64,000 bases of DNA from Gordonia gummivorans (GTDB lineage: Bacteria > Actinomycetota > Actinomycetes > Mycobacteriales > Mycobacteriaceae): NCBI RefSeq assembly GCF_022513585.1, contig NZ_JAKWBF010000004.1:1-64000 (forward strand), given 5' to 3'. Position numbers and translations under genes: made by a program. Numbering within the stretch: the stretch's first letter is position 1; each line of letters starts with the position of its first letter. The notes below the pieces were generated by a model that was not told the origin of the DNA, ran no database searches, and saw only the letters and a program-made list of their open reading frames with translations. Positions 27,401-38,616 of the stretch are shown here, one piece after another.

Positions 27401-27952
27401 CGCCATCTCCGACGCGCAGGGGACCGTCGAACTCTTGGCGCCCGGATCGTCACCGACGAGGGCCACGGCGCCGCCGTCGGGATGGGTGCCGATGAGGTTG
27501 GCGTGCCGGAGTGCGTCGGTCGCCCGGTCGAGCCCGGGAGCCTTCCCGTACCAGTAACCGACGACGCCATCGCGGTTGTCCGCGAGCGATCCCACCTGCG
27601 CGGCCAACTGCGACCCCATCACCGACGTCGCTGCGAGCTCCTCGTTGAGCCCGGGACGGTGGACGATGTCGTACGGATCGAGGTACTCACGACGACGCGC
27701 GATCTCGAGGTCGTAGCCCGCGAGCGGTGAGCCCTCGTAGCCGGAGATGAAGGATGCGGTTCGTAGGTCTTGGCGGCGGTCGACGCGGGCCCGGTCGCGG
27801 ACCATGCGCACCAGTGCCTGGATGCCGGTGAGGAAGATGGTGCCCGAGTCGCGGGTGTAGCGATCGTCGAGCGAGAAGCCGTCGCTGCCGTCTGCACGCT
27901 GCTCTACCTGGGCTGATACGAGTTTGCGCGCGCGGTCGTCTGCGAGGGTCAT
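24419..27952 (-). CDS. Fused indolepyruvate/2-oxoacid:ferredoxin oxidoreductase
   Basis: A single 1177-residue polypeptide holding the alpha and gamma parts of a thiamine-dependent 2-oxoacid:ferredoxin oxidoreductase, which decarboxylates aromatic or branched 2-oxoacids to acyl-CoA. The N-terminal pyrimidine-binding part includes FISGYEGSPLAGYDLEI; the TPP-binding part has YFCSGCPHNSSTK, GIGCHAMVLLMDP and GDGTFMHSGSLALRAA; an iron-sulfur site follows in ICEGCGDCGEKSNC; the gamma-like part begins with VTGIGGTGVVTVSQ. The ATG at 27952 follows a divergent 735-bp region. Next to the branched-chain acyl-CoA operon, so it could feed it with acyl-CoAs, as an inference. Confidence 0.92.
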   Translation of the reverse strand: MTLADDRARKLVSAQVEQRADGSDGFSLDDRYTRDSGTIFLTGIQALVRMVRDRARVDRRQDLRTASFISGYEGSPLAGYDLEIARRREYLDPYDIVHRPGLNEELAATSVMGSQLAAQVGSLADNRDGVVGYWYGKAPGLDRATDALRHANLIGTHPDGGAVALVGDDPGAKSSTVPCASEMALADLYMPILYPADSQDILDLGVHAAMMSRVSGLWTSMKISAHVADGAATADVDPARITPVYGNLGRSPHVPSGRLLGANLMELEQNQLTTRLPRALEYARLNGINRVVVSSPDDRIGIVAAGKTYLDLREALRLMDITDDDLHRLGIRILKLGMVYPIEREILDRFMFGTARGDLDEVIVIEEKRDFIETMMRDILFRHPRAPRIVGKVNEDGSTLFSRFGELDVDSVTRGLAGRLARHGVDAAQAWLDRKAARGTRIELPLAVRTPYFCSGCPHNSSTKVSPDTLVGAGIGCHAMVLLMDPRQVGDVAGVTQMGGEGAQWLGMAPFVTADHFVQNVGDGTFMHSGSLALRAAVASGENVTYKLLYNGTVAMTGGQDPVGAMSLPRLTSLLIDEGVKRVVVTSDDPHRTRSLRLPSTVEVRHRDEMLDVQTELAAVPGVTVLIHDQHCAAEKRRKRKRGTMETPKTRVMINERICEGCGDCGEKSNCLSVHPVSTEFGRKTRIDQSSCNLDLSCLKGDCPSFVTVTPGTKRQPVRAQDIPASDVPTPMLRAMRDTFSLRVTGIGGTGVVTVSQVLATAAVLDGRWARTVDMTGLAQKGGAVVSDVKVSSHPAEQAAKVASDDCDLYLVCDPLVGTDPVNLKVAAAEKTVAVVSTTQIPTGLMVIDTTVGFPAAAQVHSAIDSRVARAVYLDSGAVSTALFGDEQYANMLMVGAAYQTGALSISAESIERAIELNGVAVSANTQAFRRGRQVVADPDAVTAVLDALHGRDDAGTEPGDAARRAVDAVGITGDLARTVAIRYDELTAYANERYAREYLDVVRRVHTEAGDAGLTDAIARNLYKLMAYKDEYEVARLTADPDFASQVAEQFGDDAKVAVRLHPPTLRALGKKEKMSLGAWSTRPMSGLARMKRLRGTALDPFGRTEIRRTERALIVEYRELVESMLAAIDSGRIDAERLVAVADLPDMVRGYENIKMRNVEQYHRELSRMRGELGI

Positions 27953-28093
27953 GGGGTTACCTGGCCTTCATTGTGTCGGTCGCCGTTGGCCGGGGTGTGG
28001 CGTCGGGCGACGTGGTTGTACGGAACCCAGGGGTGGCGGGTTCCCCACCAATGTACGAGACGGAAGTGACCCGCGTCACGCTTGGTCGAGTGT

Positions 28094-28373
28094 GCTGATC
28101 CGCAGAGTTCGGTGACTAACGCTCTGACCTGCGCGTAAGCGTCCGCCACCCCCCACCGCTCCCTGAGGTGTTCGAAGGGCAGGCGAACGGGCCACGTCAG
28201 CGAGCCACCGGGCCACTGAAAGTAGGGGAAGGTTCTTCCCCTACTTTCTGCCCCTGCTTGTTGAGTCGCCCGCGAGAAAATTCGCGGGGAGGACTCCAGG
28301 GATAGGGGACGAGTTTCTTCCCCTATTTTTCGTGGATCATCGTCGCCTCGTCGCGCTCCACGGCCCTCTTCCC
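28094..28373 (+). repeat. Long family-1 intergenic element (copy C), inverted partner of copy B
   Basis: This 280-bp segment is the reverse complement of 12138-12416 with only scattered differences by eye. The core 28219-28330 holds AGTAGGGGAAGG...CTTCCCCTACTTT, a central GCGAGAAAATTCGCGG hairpin and TAGGGGACGAG...CTTCCCCTA. It occupies the region between the divergent oxidoreductase gene and the acyl-CoA operon. Confidence 0.8.
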
Positions 28374-28537
28374 GCTGGGTACCGATATCCGACGGGCTGG
28401 CGTGGGCTCCGGCGGACTGACCGGCCGGCGCTGGGAGTCGGCTGTCTGAAGTGGTCGCCGTGACGTGCCCCCGAGGTCATAGTGCCCTCGGAGCGCACTG
28501 AGGAAGACTGATTCGGACGTCGTCGAAAGGGTTGTCT

Positions 28538-28586
28538 GATCAGTATGGATTTTGGTTCGGATTCCGGACGAAAAATCATACTGATC
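28538..28586. promoter_or_regulatory. Imperfect hairpin or operator upstream of the accD1 operon
   Basis: GATCAGTATG(G)ATTTT at 28538-28553 is mirrored by AAAAATCATACTGATC at 28571-28586, with one unpaired G. The intervening 17 bp contain TCGGATTCCGGA, itself nearly palindromic. AT-rich arms are unusual in this GC-rich DNA. It lies about 100 bp before the operon start and could bind a regulator or form an mRNA leader structure. Confidence 0.5.
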
Positions 28587-28658
28587 GCTGTCGGAGAGCC
28601 TCGTACTCGACTTTCGGCAGGTGGCTGACATCGACGGCGAAGTCGTGTACCGTCCTAT

Positions 28659-28680
28659 TCAGTTAATGACCAGTAACTGA
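28659..28680. promoter_or_regulatory. Candidate operator of the leucine-catabolism operon
   Basis: TCAGTTA-N8-TAACTGA has exact 7-nt arms and overlaps the region just before the ribosome site (AAGG at 28681) of accD1. Its spacing suits a TetR-type dimer. In M. tuberculosis the corresponding operon lies next to the TetR gene Rv2506; no such regulator is adjacent here. Confidence 0.6.
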
Positions 28681-28687
28681 AAGGTCA

Positions 28688-30268
<1,581 letters not shown>

Positions 30269-30272
30269 TGAC

Positions 30273-32324
30273 ATGACCGACACGATCAGGCCCATTCGCA
30301 GTGTGCTCGTCGCCAACCGAGGCGAAATCGCATGCCGAGTCATCGACACCCTGCGGCGTTTGGGGATCCGAAGCATCGCGATCTACTCCGACGCCGACGC
30401 GAACGCACGTCACGTTCGCGAGGCCGATGTTGCCGTGCACATCGGACCCGCCGCCGCCACCCAGAGCTATCTCGACATCGCCAAGGTGGTCGACGCGGCG
30501 CGGCAGACCGGTGCCGACGCAGTGCACCCCGGATACGGATTCCTTTCGGAGAACCAGAAATTCGCGGCCGCGCTCGCCGAGGCGGGCATCGTCTTCATCG
30601 GCCCGCCTGCCCAGGCGATCGCGACGATGGGTGACAAGATCACCGCTCGCGCCGCCGTCACCGAGCGGAATGTGCCCGTGGTGCCCGGTATCTCGCGTCC
30701 CGGGCTCTCCGACGACGACTTGATCTCGGCGGCCCCCGACATCGGGTTCCCGGTGCTGATCAAGCCCAGCGCGGGCGGCGGTGGCAAGGGTATGCACCGT
30801 GTCGAGGACGCGGCCGGGTTGCCCGATGCGCTGACGCGCGCCCGTCGGGAGGCGTCGTCGGCCTTCGGTGACGACACCCTGTTCCTCGAACACTTCGTGG
30901 ACACCCCACGCCACATCGAGGTGCAGGTGCTCGCCGATACCCACGGCAACGTCATCCACCTCGGCGAACGCGAATGCTCACTGCAACGCCGACATCAGAA
31001 GGTCATCGAGGAGGCGCCGTCGGCGCTGCTCGACGAGGCCACCCGCGCGCGAATCGGGGACGCGGCGTGCGACGCCGCCCGCAGCGTCGGCTACACCGGG
31101 GCCGGCACGGTCGAGTTCATCGTCTCGGCGCACCGCCCCGACCAGTTCTTCTTCATGGAGATGAACACCCGTCTGCAGGTCGAGCATCCGGTGACCGAGC
31201 TGGTGACCGGCGTCGACCTGGTGGAGCAGCAGATTCGGGTCGCGCGTGGCGAGGTGCTCGCCCTCACCCAGGACGACGTCGTGTTGCGCGGTCACGCCAT
31301 CGAGGCTCGCGTGTATGCCGAGGATCCGGCGAACGGCTTTCTGCCCACGGGCGGACGCATCGACTTCCTCGTCGAGCCGGACAGCCTGCCGGGCAACGGA
31401 ATCCGAGTGGACTCCGCGATGCTTCCGGGTCTGGTCGTGGGCAGTGACTACGATCCCATGCTGGCCAAGGTCATCGCGCATGGTGCCGACCGCGAAGAAG
31501 CACTCGAACGCCTCGACCACGCGCTCGCCCACACCCGGGTGCTGGGCGTGGTCACCAACATCGACTTCTGCCGCCACGTCTTGGCTCAGCAGGCCGTGAT
31601 CGATGCCGACCTCGACACCGAACTCCTCGACCGACTCGTCGTGGACTACCGGGCTCCGGCACCCGTCCCGGAAGCACTCGCTCTGGCAGGCATGGCGCGT
31701 ATCGGAGTTCGTGATCGCAGTGACGTGTGGGAGTCCGCCGTGGGTTGGCGGGTCGGCGGTAAGGCGCCGGTGACCATGCGATTGGTCAGTGGCGGAGAAC
31801 ATTTCACCGTTTCGATCCGGGTCGACGAGACCGGCCATCGCACGCTCACCGGAATGGCGACGGTGACCACAGAAGGCGAGACGCCGGCGCCGAGTAGTGC
31901 TGCAGAGTGGAGCGCTGCGGTCGGCTACCTGCCCGAGACCGGACGCTTGATCGTCGACGGGATCAGCCAGTCGTGGTCGTCGGCGCTCATCGGCGACACG
32001 TGGTGGGTGGCCGGCCCGCACGGCACGTGGCAACTCGAGGTGGCACGCCCCATCCTCGACGAGGCGGCCGACGACAACGCCGGCGAGATCGTCAGCCCCA
32101 TGCCCGGAACGGTGGTGGCCGTTCCGGTTACCGACGGCGAGACCGTCAGCCAGGGCAGCCCGGTCGTCGTCGTGGAAGCGATGAAGATGGAGCACTCGCT
32201 CACCGCCGCGGTGGACGGTTCCGTGTCGTTGACGGTCAAAGTCGGCGACAAGGTGTCCGCCGGGCAGGTGCTCGCACAGATTCAGACAGAAGCCGCCGAT
32301 AACGCTGCTCCCGAGGAGAACTGA
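30273..32324 (+). CDS. accA1: Acyl-CoA carboxylase biotin carboxylase/carrier subunit
   Basis: A 683-residue fusion of biotin carboxylase and biotin carrier domains. The N-terminus is the usual [14 protein letters not shown]; the ATP-grasp loop [12 protein letters not shown] and [13 protein letters not shown] follow; the carrier domain at the C-terminus has EAMKMEHSL with biotinylated lysine K638. Between them lies the linker domain of this subfamily. It starts 4 bp after accD1 and its stop overlaps the next start (TGATG). Together with AccD1 it should carboxylate methylcrotonyl-CoA. Confidence 0.95.
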   Translation: MTDTIRPIRSVLVANRGEIACRVIDTLRRLGIRSIAIYSDADANARHVREADVAVHIGPAAATQSYLDIAKVVDAARQTGADAVHPGYGFLSENQKFAAALAEAGIVFIGPPAQAIATMGDKITARAAVTERNVPVVPGISRPGLSDDDLISAAPDIGFPVLIKPSAGGGGKGMHRVEDAAGLPDALTRARREASSAFGDDTLFLEHFVDTPRHIEVQVLADTHGNVIHLGERECSLQRRHQKVIEEAPSALLDEATRARIGDAACDAARSVGYTGAGTVEFIVSAHRPDQFFFMEMNTRLQVEHPVTELVTGVDLVEQQIRVARGEVLALTQDDVVLRGHAIEARVYAEDPANGFLPTGGRIDFLVEPDSLPGNGIRVDSAMLPGLVVGSDYDPMLAKVIAHGADREEALERLDHALAHTRVLGVVTNIDFCRHVLAQQAVIDADLDTELLDRLVVDYRAPAPVPEALALAGMARIGVRDRSDVWESAVGWRVGGKAPVTMRLVSGGEHFTVSIRVDETGHRTLTGMATVTTEGETPAPSSAAEWSAAVGYLPETGRLIVDGISQSWSSALIGDTWWVAGPHGTWQLEVARPILDEAADDNAGEIVSPMPGTVVAVPVTDGETVSQGSPVVVVEAMKMEHSLTAAVDGSVSLTVKVGDKVSAGQVLAQIQTEAADNAAPEEN

Positions 32325-33469
32325 TGGAACTGACGCAGGAATACACCGACCTCATCGCGACCGTGCGCGACTTCGCGCAATCGGTGGTCGCGCCGGTTGC
32401 GGCCAAACACGATGCCGAACACAGCTTTCCGTACGAGGTGGTCGCGCAGATGGGCCAGATGGGCCTGTTCGGACTGCCGTTCGACGAAGAGTACGGCGGC
32501 ATGGGCGGCGACTACTTCGCTCTCGCCCTGGCGCTGGAAGAACTCGGGAAGGTGGACCAGTCGGTCGCCATCACCCTGGAAGCGGGTGTGAGTCTCGGCG
32601 CCATGCCGATCTACCGCTTCGGAACCGAGGAGCAGAAGCAGACCTATCTGCCCGATCTCACCGCAGGTCGGGCGTTGGCGGGCTTCGGCCTCACCGAACC
32701 GGGCGCCGGTTCCGACGCCGGGGCGACCGCCACCACCGCCAAGGACGACGGCGACTCGTGGATCATCAACGGCGCCAAGCAGTTCATCACCAACTCCGGG
32801 ACCGACGTCACCTCGCTCGTGACCGTCACCGCGGTCACCGGCACTCGCGAGAACGGCCGCAAGGAGATCTCCACGATCATCGTGCCGTCTGGCACCGAGG
32901 GGTTTGTGGCCGAGCCCGCCTACAACAAGGTGGGCTGGAATGCGTCCGACACACACCCGCTGAGTTTTTCCGATGTGCGTGTGCCCAAGGAGAATCTGCT
33001 GGGCACTCAGGGCCGCGGCTACGCCAACTTCCTGTCGATCCTCGACGAGGGGCGCATCGCGATCGCGGCGTTGGCCACCGGGGCGGCGCAGGGCTGCGTC
33101 GACGAAAGCGTGAAGTACGCCAGGCAACGTCAGTCCTTCGGCAAGCCGATCGGCCAGTACCAGTCGGTTTCGTTCGCGATCGCGCGCATGGAGGCCCGCG
33201 CGCACGTGGCTCGCACGGCCTACTACGACGCGGCGGCGAAGATGCTGGCGGGCAAGCCCTTCAAGAAGGAGGCGTCGATCGCCAAGATGATCGCCAGTGA
33301 GGCAGCGATGGACAACGCCCGCATGGCGACCCAGATCCACGGCGGCTACGGCTTCATGAACGAGTATCCGGTCGCACGGCACTACCGCGATTCCAAGATC
33401 CTGGAAGTCGGCGAGGGCACCACCGAAGTGCAACTCATGCTGATCGCGCGGGAGTTGGGATTCGCATGA
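32324..33469 (+). CDS. Acyl-CoA dehydrogenase (branched short-chain, FadE19-like)
   Basis: A flavoprotein oxidising an acyl-CoA to the 2-enoyl-CoA; in this operon isovaleryl-CoA or a related branched substrate is expected. The 381 residues show the FAD/substrate signature GFGLTEPGAGSDAG (about 123-136), VPKENLLG, the dimer-contact RQSFGKPI and QIHGGYGFMNEYPV. The ending LEVGEGTTEVQ keeps a glutamate (E364) at the medium-chain catalytic position. It overlaps accA1 by 1 nt and the MaoC start by 4 nt. Same order as Rv2500c in M. tuberculosis. Confidence 0.93.
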   Translation: MELTQEYTDLIATVRDFAQSVVAPVAAKHDAEHSFPYEVVAQMGQMGLFGLPFDEEYGGMGGDYFALALALEELGKVDQSVAITLEAGVSLGAMPIYRFGTEEQKQTYLPDLTAGRALAGFGLTEPGAGSDAGATATTAKDDGDSWIINGAKQFITNSGTDVTSLVTVTAVTGTRENGRKEISTIIVPSGTEGFVAEPAYNKVGWNASDTHPLSFSDVRVPKENLLGTQGRGYANFLSILDEGRIAIAALATGAAQGCVDESVKYARQRQSFGKPIGQYQSVSFAIARMEARAHVARTAYYDAAAKMLAGKPFKKEASIAKMIASEAAMDNARMATQIHGGYGFMNEYPVARHYRDSKILEVGEGTTEVQLMLIARELGFA

Positions 33470-34041
33470 GCGAGCGAAGCGACGTGGGATTGCCGCTGAG
33501 CGAGCGAAGCGACGTGGGATTGCCGCTGAGCGAGCGAAGCGACGTGGGATTGCCGCTGAGCGAGCCGCAGCGCGTCGTGCAGCGTGGGCTCTGGTTCGAG
33601 GAGTTCACCGAGAGCACCATCTACGAGCATCGCCCCGGACGGACCGTCACCGAGGCCGACAATGTGCTGTTCACGACGCTGACGATGAACACCCAGGCCT
33701 TGCACCTCGACGCGGCGTGGTCGGCGCAGCAGCCCGGCTTCGGCGGGCAGCGTCTGATCAACTCGATGTTCACCTTGTCGACGATCGTCGGGCTGTCGGT
33801 GTCGCAGCTGACCCAGGGCACGCTGGTGGCCAACCTGGGCTTCTCCGAGGTGGCCTTTCCCGCGCCTCTCTTTGCAGGTGACACGCTCTACGCCGAGACC
33901 GAATGCACCTCTAAGCGCGAATCGCGTTCGCGACCCGGGGAGGGCGTGGTGAACTTGACGCACATAGGACGCAATCAGCACGGCGAGGTCGTCGCGCGGG
34001 CGCAGCGGGCCACGCTGGTGCGGAAAAGGCCGACGCAATGA
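33466..34041 (+). CDS. MaoC-family hydratase with N-terminal decapeptide repeats
   Basis: A 191-residue hot-dog-fold (R)-enoyl-CoA hydratase; counterpart of Rv2499c, reported to act in itaconate/leucine breakdown with the lyase encoded next. The conserved part begins near residue 43 (GLWFEEFTESTIYEHRPGRT) and has TEADNVLFTTLTMNTQALHLD. Before it are three exact copies of SERSDVGLPL plus SE, encoded by a 30-bp tandem repeat (33468-33557); the homologues I know start directly at the conserved part. The ATG overlaps the preceding stop (ATGA), so the repeat is translated unless a GTG inside (33577) is used. Confidence 0.9.
   Translation: MSERSDVGLPLSERSDVGLPLSERSDVGLPLSEPQRVVQRGLWFEEFTESTIYEHRPGRTVTEADNVLFTTLTMNTQALHLDAAWSAQQPGFGGQRLINSMFTLSTIVGLSVSQLTQGTLVANLGFSEVAFPAPLFAGDTLYAETECTSKRESRSRPGEGVVNLTHIGRNQHGEVVARAQRATLVRKRPTQ
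33468..33565 (+). repeat. 30-bp in-frame tandem repeat at the fadE-maoC junction
   Basis: Three identical 30-bp units, each starting GAGCGAGCGAAGCGACGTGG, at 33468, 33498 and 33528, are followed by an 8-bp partial unit. The first unit includes the last bases of the acyl-CoA dehydrogenase stop codon. The length is a multiple of three, so copy-number changes keep the MaoC frame. Confidence 0.95.
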
Positions 34042-34922
34042 CGATGAACTTCACGAATCGACAACTGGCGAACCCGTGGTTGCCGCCCGGGCCCGCGTTG
34101 CTGTTTTGTCCGGCCGACCGCCCCGATCGTTACGCGAAGGCGCTCGAACGGGCCGACGTGGTGATTCTCGATCTCGAGGATGCGGTGGCACCGGATCGTC
34201 GTGCGGCCGCGCGGGAGGCGCTCATCGCCAATCCCATCGACCCGGACCGCACCATCGTGCGCATCAACCCGGCCGGCACCGGCGACTATCGGCGTGACCT
34301 GGCCGCGGTGGCCGAGACCAACTATCGCGTTGTCATGCAGGCCAAGGCCGAGGACATTGCGTCGATCGTCGACACCGCGCTGCAGACCATCGCGTTGATC
34401 GAGACACCGCTGGGGGCGACCCGCGCCCACGAGATCGCCGAAGTGGTGAACTGCGTCGGATTGATGTGGGGAGCCGAGGATCTGGTCGCCGGGCTGGGCG
34501 GTAAGTCGAGTCGATTCGGGCCCGACGAGAAGCACCCCGGCCAGTACCGAGACGTCGCCCGCTGGGTTCGTTCGTCGACCCGGATCGCGGCGGCGGCGCA
34601 CGGGAAATTCGCCGTCGACTCGGTCCACCTGGACATCAACGACACCGAGGGGCTCATCGACGAGGTGCGGGATGCGGTGGCCCTCGGGTACAGCGCCACT
34701 GCCTGCATCCACCCATCCCAGGTTCCCTACATCCGTGACGGCTATCGACCCGCGGGCGACGAGGTCACCTGGGCCCAACGCGTGGTCGACGAATCGACTG
34801 CGCGCGGTGGTGGGGTCTTCAGCCTCGAAGGCCAGATGATCGACGGTCCGGTGTTGCGTCAGGCCGAGATGGTGCTCACCAGAGTGGCTGCCGCCAAAGA
34901 AGTTTCGAACAACGACGAGTGA
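34038..34922 (+). CDS. citE: CitE-like acyl-CoA lyase (HpcH/HpaI family)
   Basis: A 294-residue TIM-barrel lyase. Motifs are GPALLFCPADRPDRYAKAL, VVILDLEDAVAPD (metal-binding acid), IVRINP, ALIETPLGA and MWGAEDLVAGLGG. The M. tuberculosis homologue in the same operon position, Rv2498c, has been reported to cleave hydroxymethylglutaryl-CoA and citramalyl-CoA, joining leucine and itaconate breakdown. Here it would give acetyl-CoA and acetoacetate, the latter the substrate of the last gene of the operon. Overlaps the MaoC stop by 4 nt. Confidence 0.92.
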   Translation: MTMNFTNRQLANPWLPPGPALLFCPADRPDRYAKALERADVVILDLEDAVAPDRRAAAREALIANPIDPDRTIVRINPAGTGDYRRDLAAVAETNYRVVMQAKAEDIASIVDTALQTIALIETPLGATRAHEIAEVVNCVGLMWGAEDLVAGLGGKSSRFGPDEKHPGQYRDVARWVRSSTRIAAAAHGKFAVDSVHLDINDTEGLIDEVRDAVALGYSATACIHPSQVPYIRDGYRPAGDEVTWAQRVVDESTARGGGVFSLEGQMIDGPVLRQAEMVLTRVAAAKEVSNNDE

Positions 34923-34946
34923 GTCGGGGAGAACCGGAGCACAACC

Positions 34947-36575
34947 ATGACCGAAAAGGCTTACGCGCGAGGTGAAGACACACCCGCGCTGCTCACCGAG
35001 ACCATCGGTGCCACACTCGCTCGCACCGTCGAGGCACATCCGGACAACCTCGCGCTGATCGACGCGGCGGCGGATCTCCGGTGGACCTACCGCGAATTCC
35101 GCCACGGCGTGCGCGCTCTTGCGGCGGGTTTGCTGCGCATGGGTGTCGGAGTCGGCGATCGGGTGGGCGTGTGGGCGCCCAACCGATACGAGTGGGTGTT
35201 CACCCAATACGCGACGGCAGAGATCGGCGCGATCCTGGTCAACATCAATCCGGCGTATCGCCAGACCGAGGTCGAGTACGCACTGGCCCAGTCGGAGATC
35301 AGCGTGGTGATCGCTGCCGAACGGTTCAAGGATTCGGCGTATGCGACCATGCTCGACGAGGCTCGGGCGAAATGTCCCGATCTTCGTGAGGTGGTGCTGT
35401 TCGAGTCGGCGCGCTGGGAGGAACTCATCGCGGAACCGAGCGAGGACGAACTGGCCCGGGTGGCGGAGATCGCTGCTTCGCTGTCGCCCGACGACCCGAT
35501 CAACATCCAGTACACCTCGGGCACAACGGGATTCCCCAAGGGTGCCACCCTCACTCACCGCAACATCAGCAACAACGGGTACCTGGTGGGTGAGCTGCTG
35601 AACTACACCGACGCCGACCGGATCTGCATCCCGGTGCCGTTCTACCACTGCTTCGGCATGGTGATGGGCAACCTCGCGGCCACCAGTCACGGTGCGGCGA
35701 TGGTGATTCCGGCACCGGCCTTCGATCCGGAGGCCACGCTGCGGGCCGTCGCCGACTACAAGTGCACGAGTCTCTACGGCGTGCCGACGATGTTCATCGC
35801 CGAACTGGCGCTGCTCGATTCGGGCGCCGAGTTCGATCTGTCCAGTCTGCGGACCGGCATCATGGCCGGTTCGCCGTGCCCGGAACATGTGATGCGGCAG
35901 GTGATCGACCGGATGAACATGTCGGAGGTGTCGATCTGTTACGGCATGACCGAGACGTCGCCGGTGTCCACGCAGACCCGCGTCGACGATCCGCTGGAAT
36001 TGCGGGTGACGACGGTCGGACGCGTCGGTCCGCACCTGGAGATCAAGGTGATCGATCCCGTCACCGGCGAGACCCTGGATCGGGGCGAGACCGGAGAGTT
36101 CTGCACCCGTGGTTACAGCGTCATGCAGGGCTACTGGAACAACCCGGAGAAGACTGCGGAGGCAATTGATTCCGAGGGGTGGATGCACACGGGTGATCTG
36201 GCGGTGATGGCGCGCAATGGGTATGCCGCCATCACCGGGCGGATCAAGGACATGGTGATTCGCGGCGGTGAGAACATCTACCCGCGCGAGATCGAGGAGT
36301 TCCTCTACACCCACCCCGACATCCTCGACGCCCAGGTGATCGGAGTTCCCGACGACAAGTACGGCGAAGAACTGATGGCGTGGGTACGCCTGCGTGAACC
36401 GGCCACCGATCTCACCGCCGACGACGTGCGCGACTTCGCCGACGGCAAGATCGCGCGTCACAAGATCCCGCGTTATGTCCACGTGGTGAAGGAATTCCCG
36501 ATGACCGTCACCGGCAAGGTGCGCAAGGTCGCGATGCGTGAAGAGGCGATCGAAATGCTCGGGCAAGATCTGTGA
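34947..36575 (+). CDS. Fatty-acyl-CoA synthetase (FadD35-like)
   Basis: A 542-residue AMP-forming acyl-CoA synthetase. Signature motifs are [16 protein letters not shown], the A5-type [17 protein letters not shown] with [16 protein letters not shown], and the catalytic lysine in VTGKVRKV near the C-terminus. FadD35 (Rv2505c) belongs to the corresponding mycobacterial cluster. The acid it activates is unknown; branched or medium-chain acids fit the operon. It starts 24 bp after citE and its stop overlaps the next start (GTGA). Confidence 0.93.
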   Translation: MTEKAYARGEDTPALLTETIGATLARTVEAHPDNLALIDAAADLRWTYREFRHGVRALAAGLLRMGVGVGDRVGVWAPNRYEWVFTQYATAEIGAILVNINPAYRQTEVEYALAQSEISVVIAAERFKDSAYATMLDEARAKCPDLREVVLFESARWEELIAEPSEDELARVAEIAASLSPDDPINIQYTSGTTGFPKGATLTHRNISNNGYLVGELLNYTDADRICIPVPFYHCFGMVMGNLAATSHGAAMVIPAPAFDPEATLRAVADYKCTSLYGVPTMFIAELALLDSGAEFDLSSLRTGIMAGSPCPEHVMRQVIDRMNMSEVSICYGMTETSPVSTQTRVDDPLELRVTTVGRVGPHLEIKVIDPVTGETLDRGETGEFCTRGYSVMQGYWNNPEKTAEAIDSEGWMHTGDLAVMARNGYAAITGRIKDMVIRGGENIYPREIEEFLYTHPDILDAQVIGVPDDKYGEELMAWVRLREPATDLTADDVRDFADGKIARHKIPRYVHVVKEFPMTVTGKVRKVAMREEAIEMLGQDL

Positions 36576-38521
36576 GCTCATCGGACATGGACGAGTTCCG
36601 AACCCATCTGCGCGACAACGGCATCGACGTAGGCGACACATACGAGGCGTTGTGGCAGTGGTCGGTCGATCAGCCCGCGGAGTTCTGGCGCTCGCTGTGG
36701 CAGTTCTACGATCTCGACGTCATCGCCGAGAAACCGCTTGCCGAGGGCGCCGACGCGGTGCTGGCGAATTCCGAGATGCCCGGAGCCCGTTGGTTTCCCG
36801 ACATCCGCCTCAACTATGTGGATCAGATCCTGCGGCATTCGGGCCTGCCGGGTGCGGCGATCGTCGGGATCGACGAGACCGGTGCCCGCTCCGAGATCTC
36901 TTGGGCCGAGCTGGGTTCGGCGGTCGCAGGGCTCGCCGCGACCCTCCGTGATCTCGGCGTCGGAGAGGGCGACGTGGTCGCAGCCTATCTGCCACACATT
37001 CCGGAGGCGGTGGTCGCCTTCCTGGCGACCGCGAGTCTCGGCGCCATCTGGTCGGGCTGCGGTCAGGACTACGCGCCGGTGGGTGCGGCCGGGCGTCTGG
37101 GGCAACTCGAACCGAAGGTGCTCTTCACCGCGGACGGCTACCGCTACAACGGTAAAGACATCGACAAGGCCGCCGACAGTGCGGAACTCGCATCGTTGCT
37201 GCCCGAGCTTCGTGCGCGGATCGTCGTCGGGGGTGGCGGGGATGATGCGGACGTGCTCGACTACCGCGACGCGGTGGCAGCAGGAGATCCGACGACCCTC
37301 CAACCGGTGAAAGTGGCCTTCGACCACCCGTTGTGGGTGTTGTTCAGCTCCGGCACCACCGGCCGGCCGAAAGGCATCGTGCACGGACACGGCGGTGTCG
37401 TCGTCGAACACCTGAAGGCCGCTGGGCTGCACGGTGGACTCGGGGCCGACGACGTGTTCCTGTGGCAGACCGCGCTGAGTTGGATGATGTGGAACTTCCA
37501 GATCGCGGGACTGCTCGTCGGATCGAAGATCGTGTGTTACAGCGGATCTCCGCTCTACCCAGATGCCGACCGACTGTGGCAGATCGTCGCCGACGAAAAG
37601 GTCACCTACTTCGGAACCAGCCCCGGCCAGCTGCAGGCGTCGCGCAAGGCCGGTCTGGTGCCCGGGCGCGACCATGATCTGTCCGCATTGCGCGCACTCG
37701 GCAGCACCGGGTCGTCGTTGGCGGGTGATCTGTTCACCTGGGTCGACGAGAACGTCAAGGCGGGTCTGCCGATCTCGTCGATCAGTGGCGGCACCGACGT
37801 GGTCACCGCTTTCGCGGGCGGCTCGGTGGGCGAACCGGTGGTCGCCGGCGAGTTGTCGGTGCGTTATCTCGGTGTGGCGCTGGAGAGTTGGGCCCCGGAC
37901 GCAACGACGCGCGTCGGTGAGGTCGGCGAGATGGTGGTGACCGCCCCGATGCCGTCGATGCCCGTGGGATTCTGGCGCGACGACGACGGATCACGCTATC
38001 GCTCAGCCTATTTCGAGCACGTATGGGAAGGGTCGGGCCCGGACGGTCCGGTGTGGCGGCACGGCGACTGGGTGACCCTCACCGACCGCGGTTCTCTCGT
38101 CATCCACGGCCGCAGCGATGCGACGCTCAACCGGCAGGGCATTCGGATGGGTTCGGCCGACATCTACGAGGTGGTCGAAGGGCTCGACGAGATCGCCGAG
38201 GCGTTTGTCCTCGGTGTCGACGGCGAGGGCGGCACGTATTGGATGCCGCTGTTCGTCACCCTGGTGCCGGGCGCGACGCTCGACGATGCGCTGCGCGGTC
38301 GGATCGCGGCCGAGATCCGCCGTCGGCTGTCGCCGCGGCATGTGCCCGACGAGGTGATCGAGGCACCGGGCATCCCGCATACGCGTACCGGTAAGAAGCT
38401 GGAAGTTCCGGTCACCGCGATCCTGGCCGGTCACGACGAGGTGAACGTCGACCCGAAGGCCGTTGACGACTACTCCCTGATCGACTGGTACGCCGAACGA
38501 GGTCGCGAACACAGCTGGTGA
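36572..38521 (+). CDS. Acetoacetyl-CoA synthetase
   Basis: A 649-residue AMP-forming ligase with the acetoacetate-CoA ligase architecture: an ACAS-type N-terminus ([25 protein letters not shown]), [13 protein letters not shown], the P-loop [25 protein letters not shown] and [17 protein letters not shown], then [24 protein letters not shown] and the catalytic TGKKLEVPV. It would turn acetoacetate from HMG-CoA cleavage into acetoacetyl-CoA. The M. tuberculosis cluster instead has the CoA transferase ScoA-ScoB. GTG start, 4-nt overlap with the fadD gene; last gene of the operon. Confidence 0.93.
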   Translation: MSSSDMDEFRTHLRDNGIDVGDTYEALWQWSVDQPAEFWRSLWQFYDLDVIAEKPLAEGADAVLANSEMPGARWFPDIRLNYVDQILRHSGLPGAAIVGIDETGARSEISWAELGSAVAGLAATLRDLGVGEGDVVAAYLPHIPEAVVAFLATASLGAIWSGCGQDYAPVGAAGRLGQLEPKVLFTADGYRYNGKDIDKAADSAELASLLPELRARIVVGGGGDDADVLDYRDAVAAGDPTTLQPVKVAFDHPLWVLFSSGTTGRPKGIVHGHGGVVVEHLKAAGLHGGLGADDVFLWQTALSWMMWNFQIAGLLVGSKIVCYSGSPLYPDADRLWQIVADEKVTYFGTSPGQLQASRKAGLVPGRDHDLSALRALGSTGSSLAGDLFTWVDENVKAGLPISSISGGTDVVTAFAGGSVGEPVVAGELSVRYLGVALESWAPDATTRVGEVGEMVVTAPMPSMPVGFWRDDDGSRYRSAYFEHVWEGSGPDGPVWRHGDWVTLTDRGSLVIHGRSDATLNRQGIRMGSADIYEVVEGLDEIAEAFVLGVDGEGGTYWMPLFVTLVPGATLDDALRGRIAAEIRRRLSPRHVPDEVIEAPGIPHTRTGKKLEVPVTAILAGHDEVNVDPKAVDDYSLIDWYAERGREHSW

Positions 38522-38616
38522 CACCACTGGTGACGGACGGCCGTGTCGCGTCGAGGTGCACCACCGGTAGCGTGTGCAACGACGGTTACAAGCTATCTGT
38601 GAGCAGGAGCGAACTC

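Larger units (their letters stand above)
27953..28687. promoter_or_regulatory. Divergent region between oxidoreductase and leucine-catabolism operon
   Basis: The 735-bp region has no convincing gene. On the oxidoreductase side are the inverted repeats GGAACCC-N9-GGGTTCC (28022-28044) and GTGAC-CCGC-GTCAC (28066-28079). The middle is occupied by family-1 copy C (28094-28373). A hairpin lies at 28538-28586 and the operon operator at 28659-28680. Confidence 0.6.

Noticed and set aside
26180-27730. Long open frame of 516 codons on the plus strand
   Set aside because: It lies entirely antisense to the fused 2-oxoacid oxidoreductase gene, and its His/Arg/Gly-rich composition is that of a mirror frame in GC-rich coding DNA.
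28094-28373. Insertion sequence remnants
   Set aside because: The inverted ends suggest a mobile element, but no transposase fragment is encoded and no target duplication is evident, so it is listed as a repeat only.
33468-33565. CRISPR-like direct repeats
   Set aside because: The 30-bp units are contiguous without spacers and lie in a reading frame; there are no cas genes. The same applies to the 15-bp units at 49324-49413.
33975-36641. 888-codon open frame on the minus strand
   Set aside because: It spans citE and the acyl-CoA synthetase gene in antisense, has no domain and no ribosome site.
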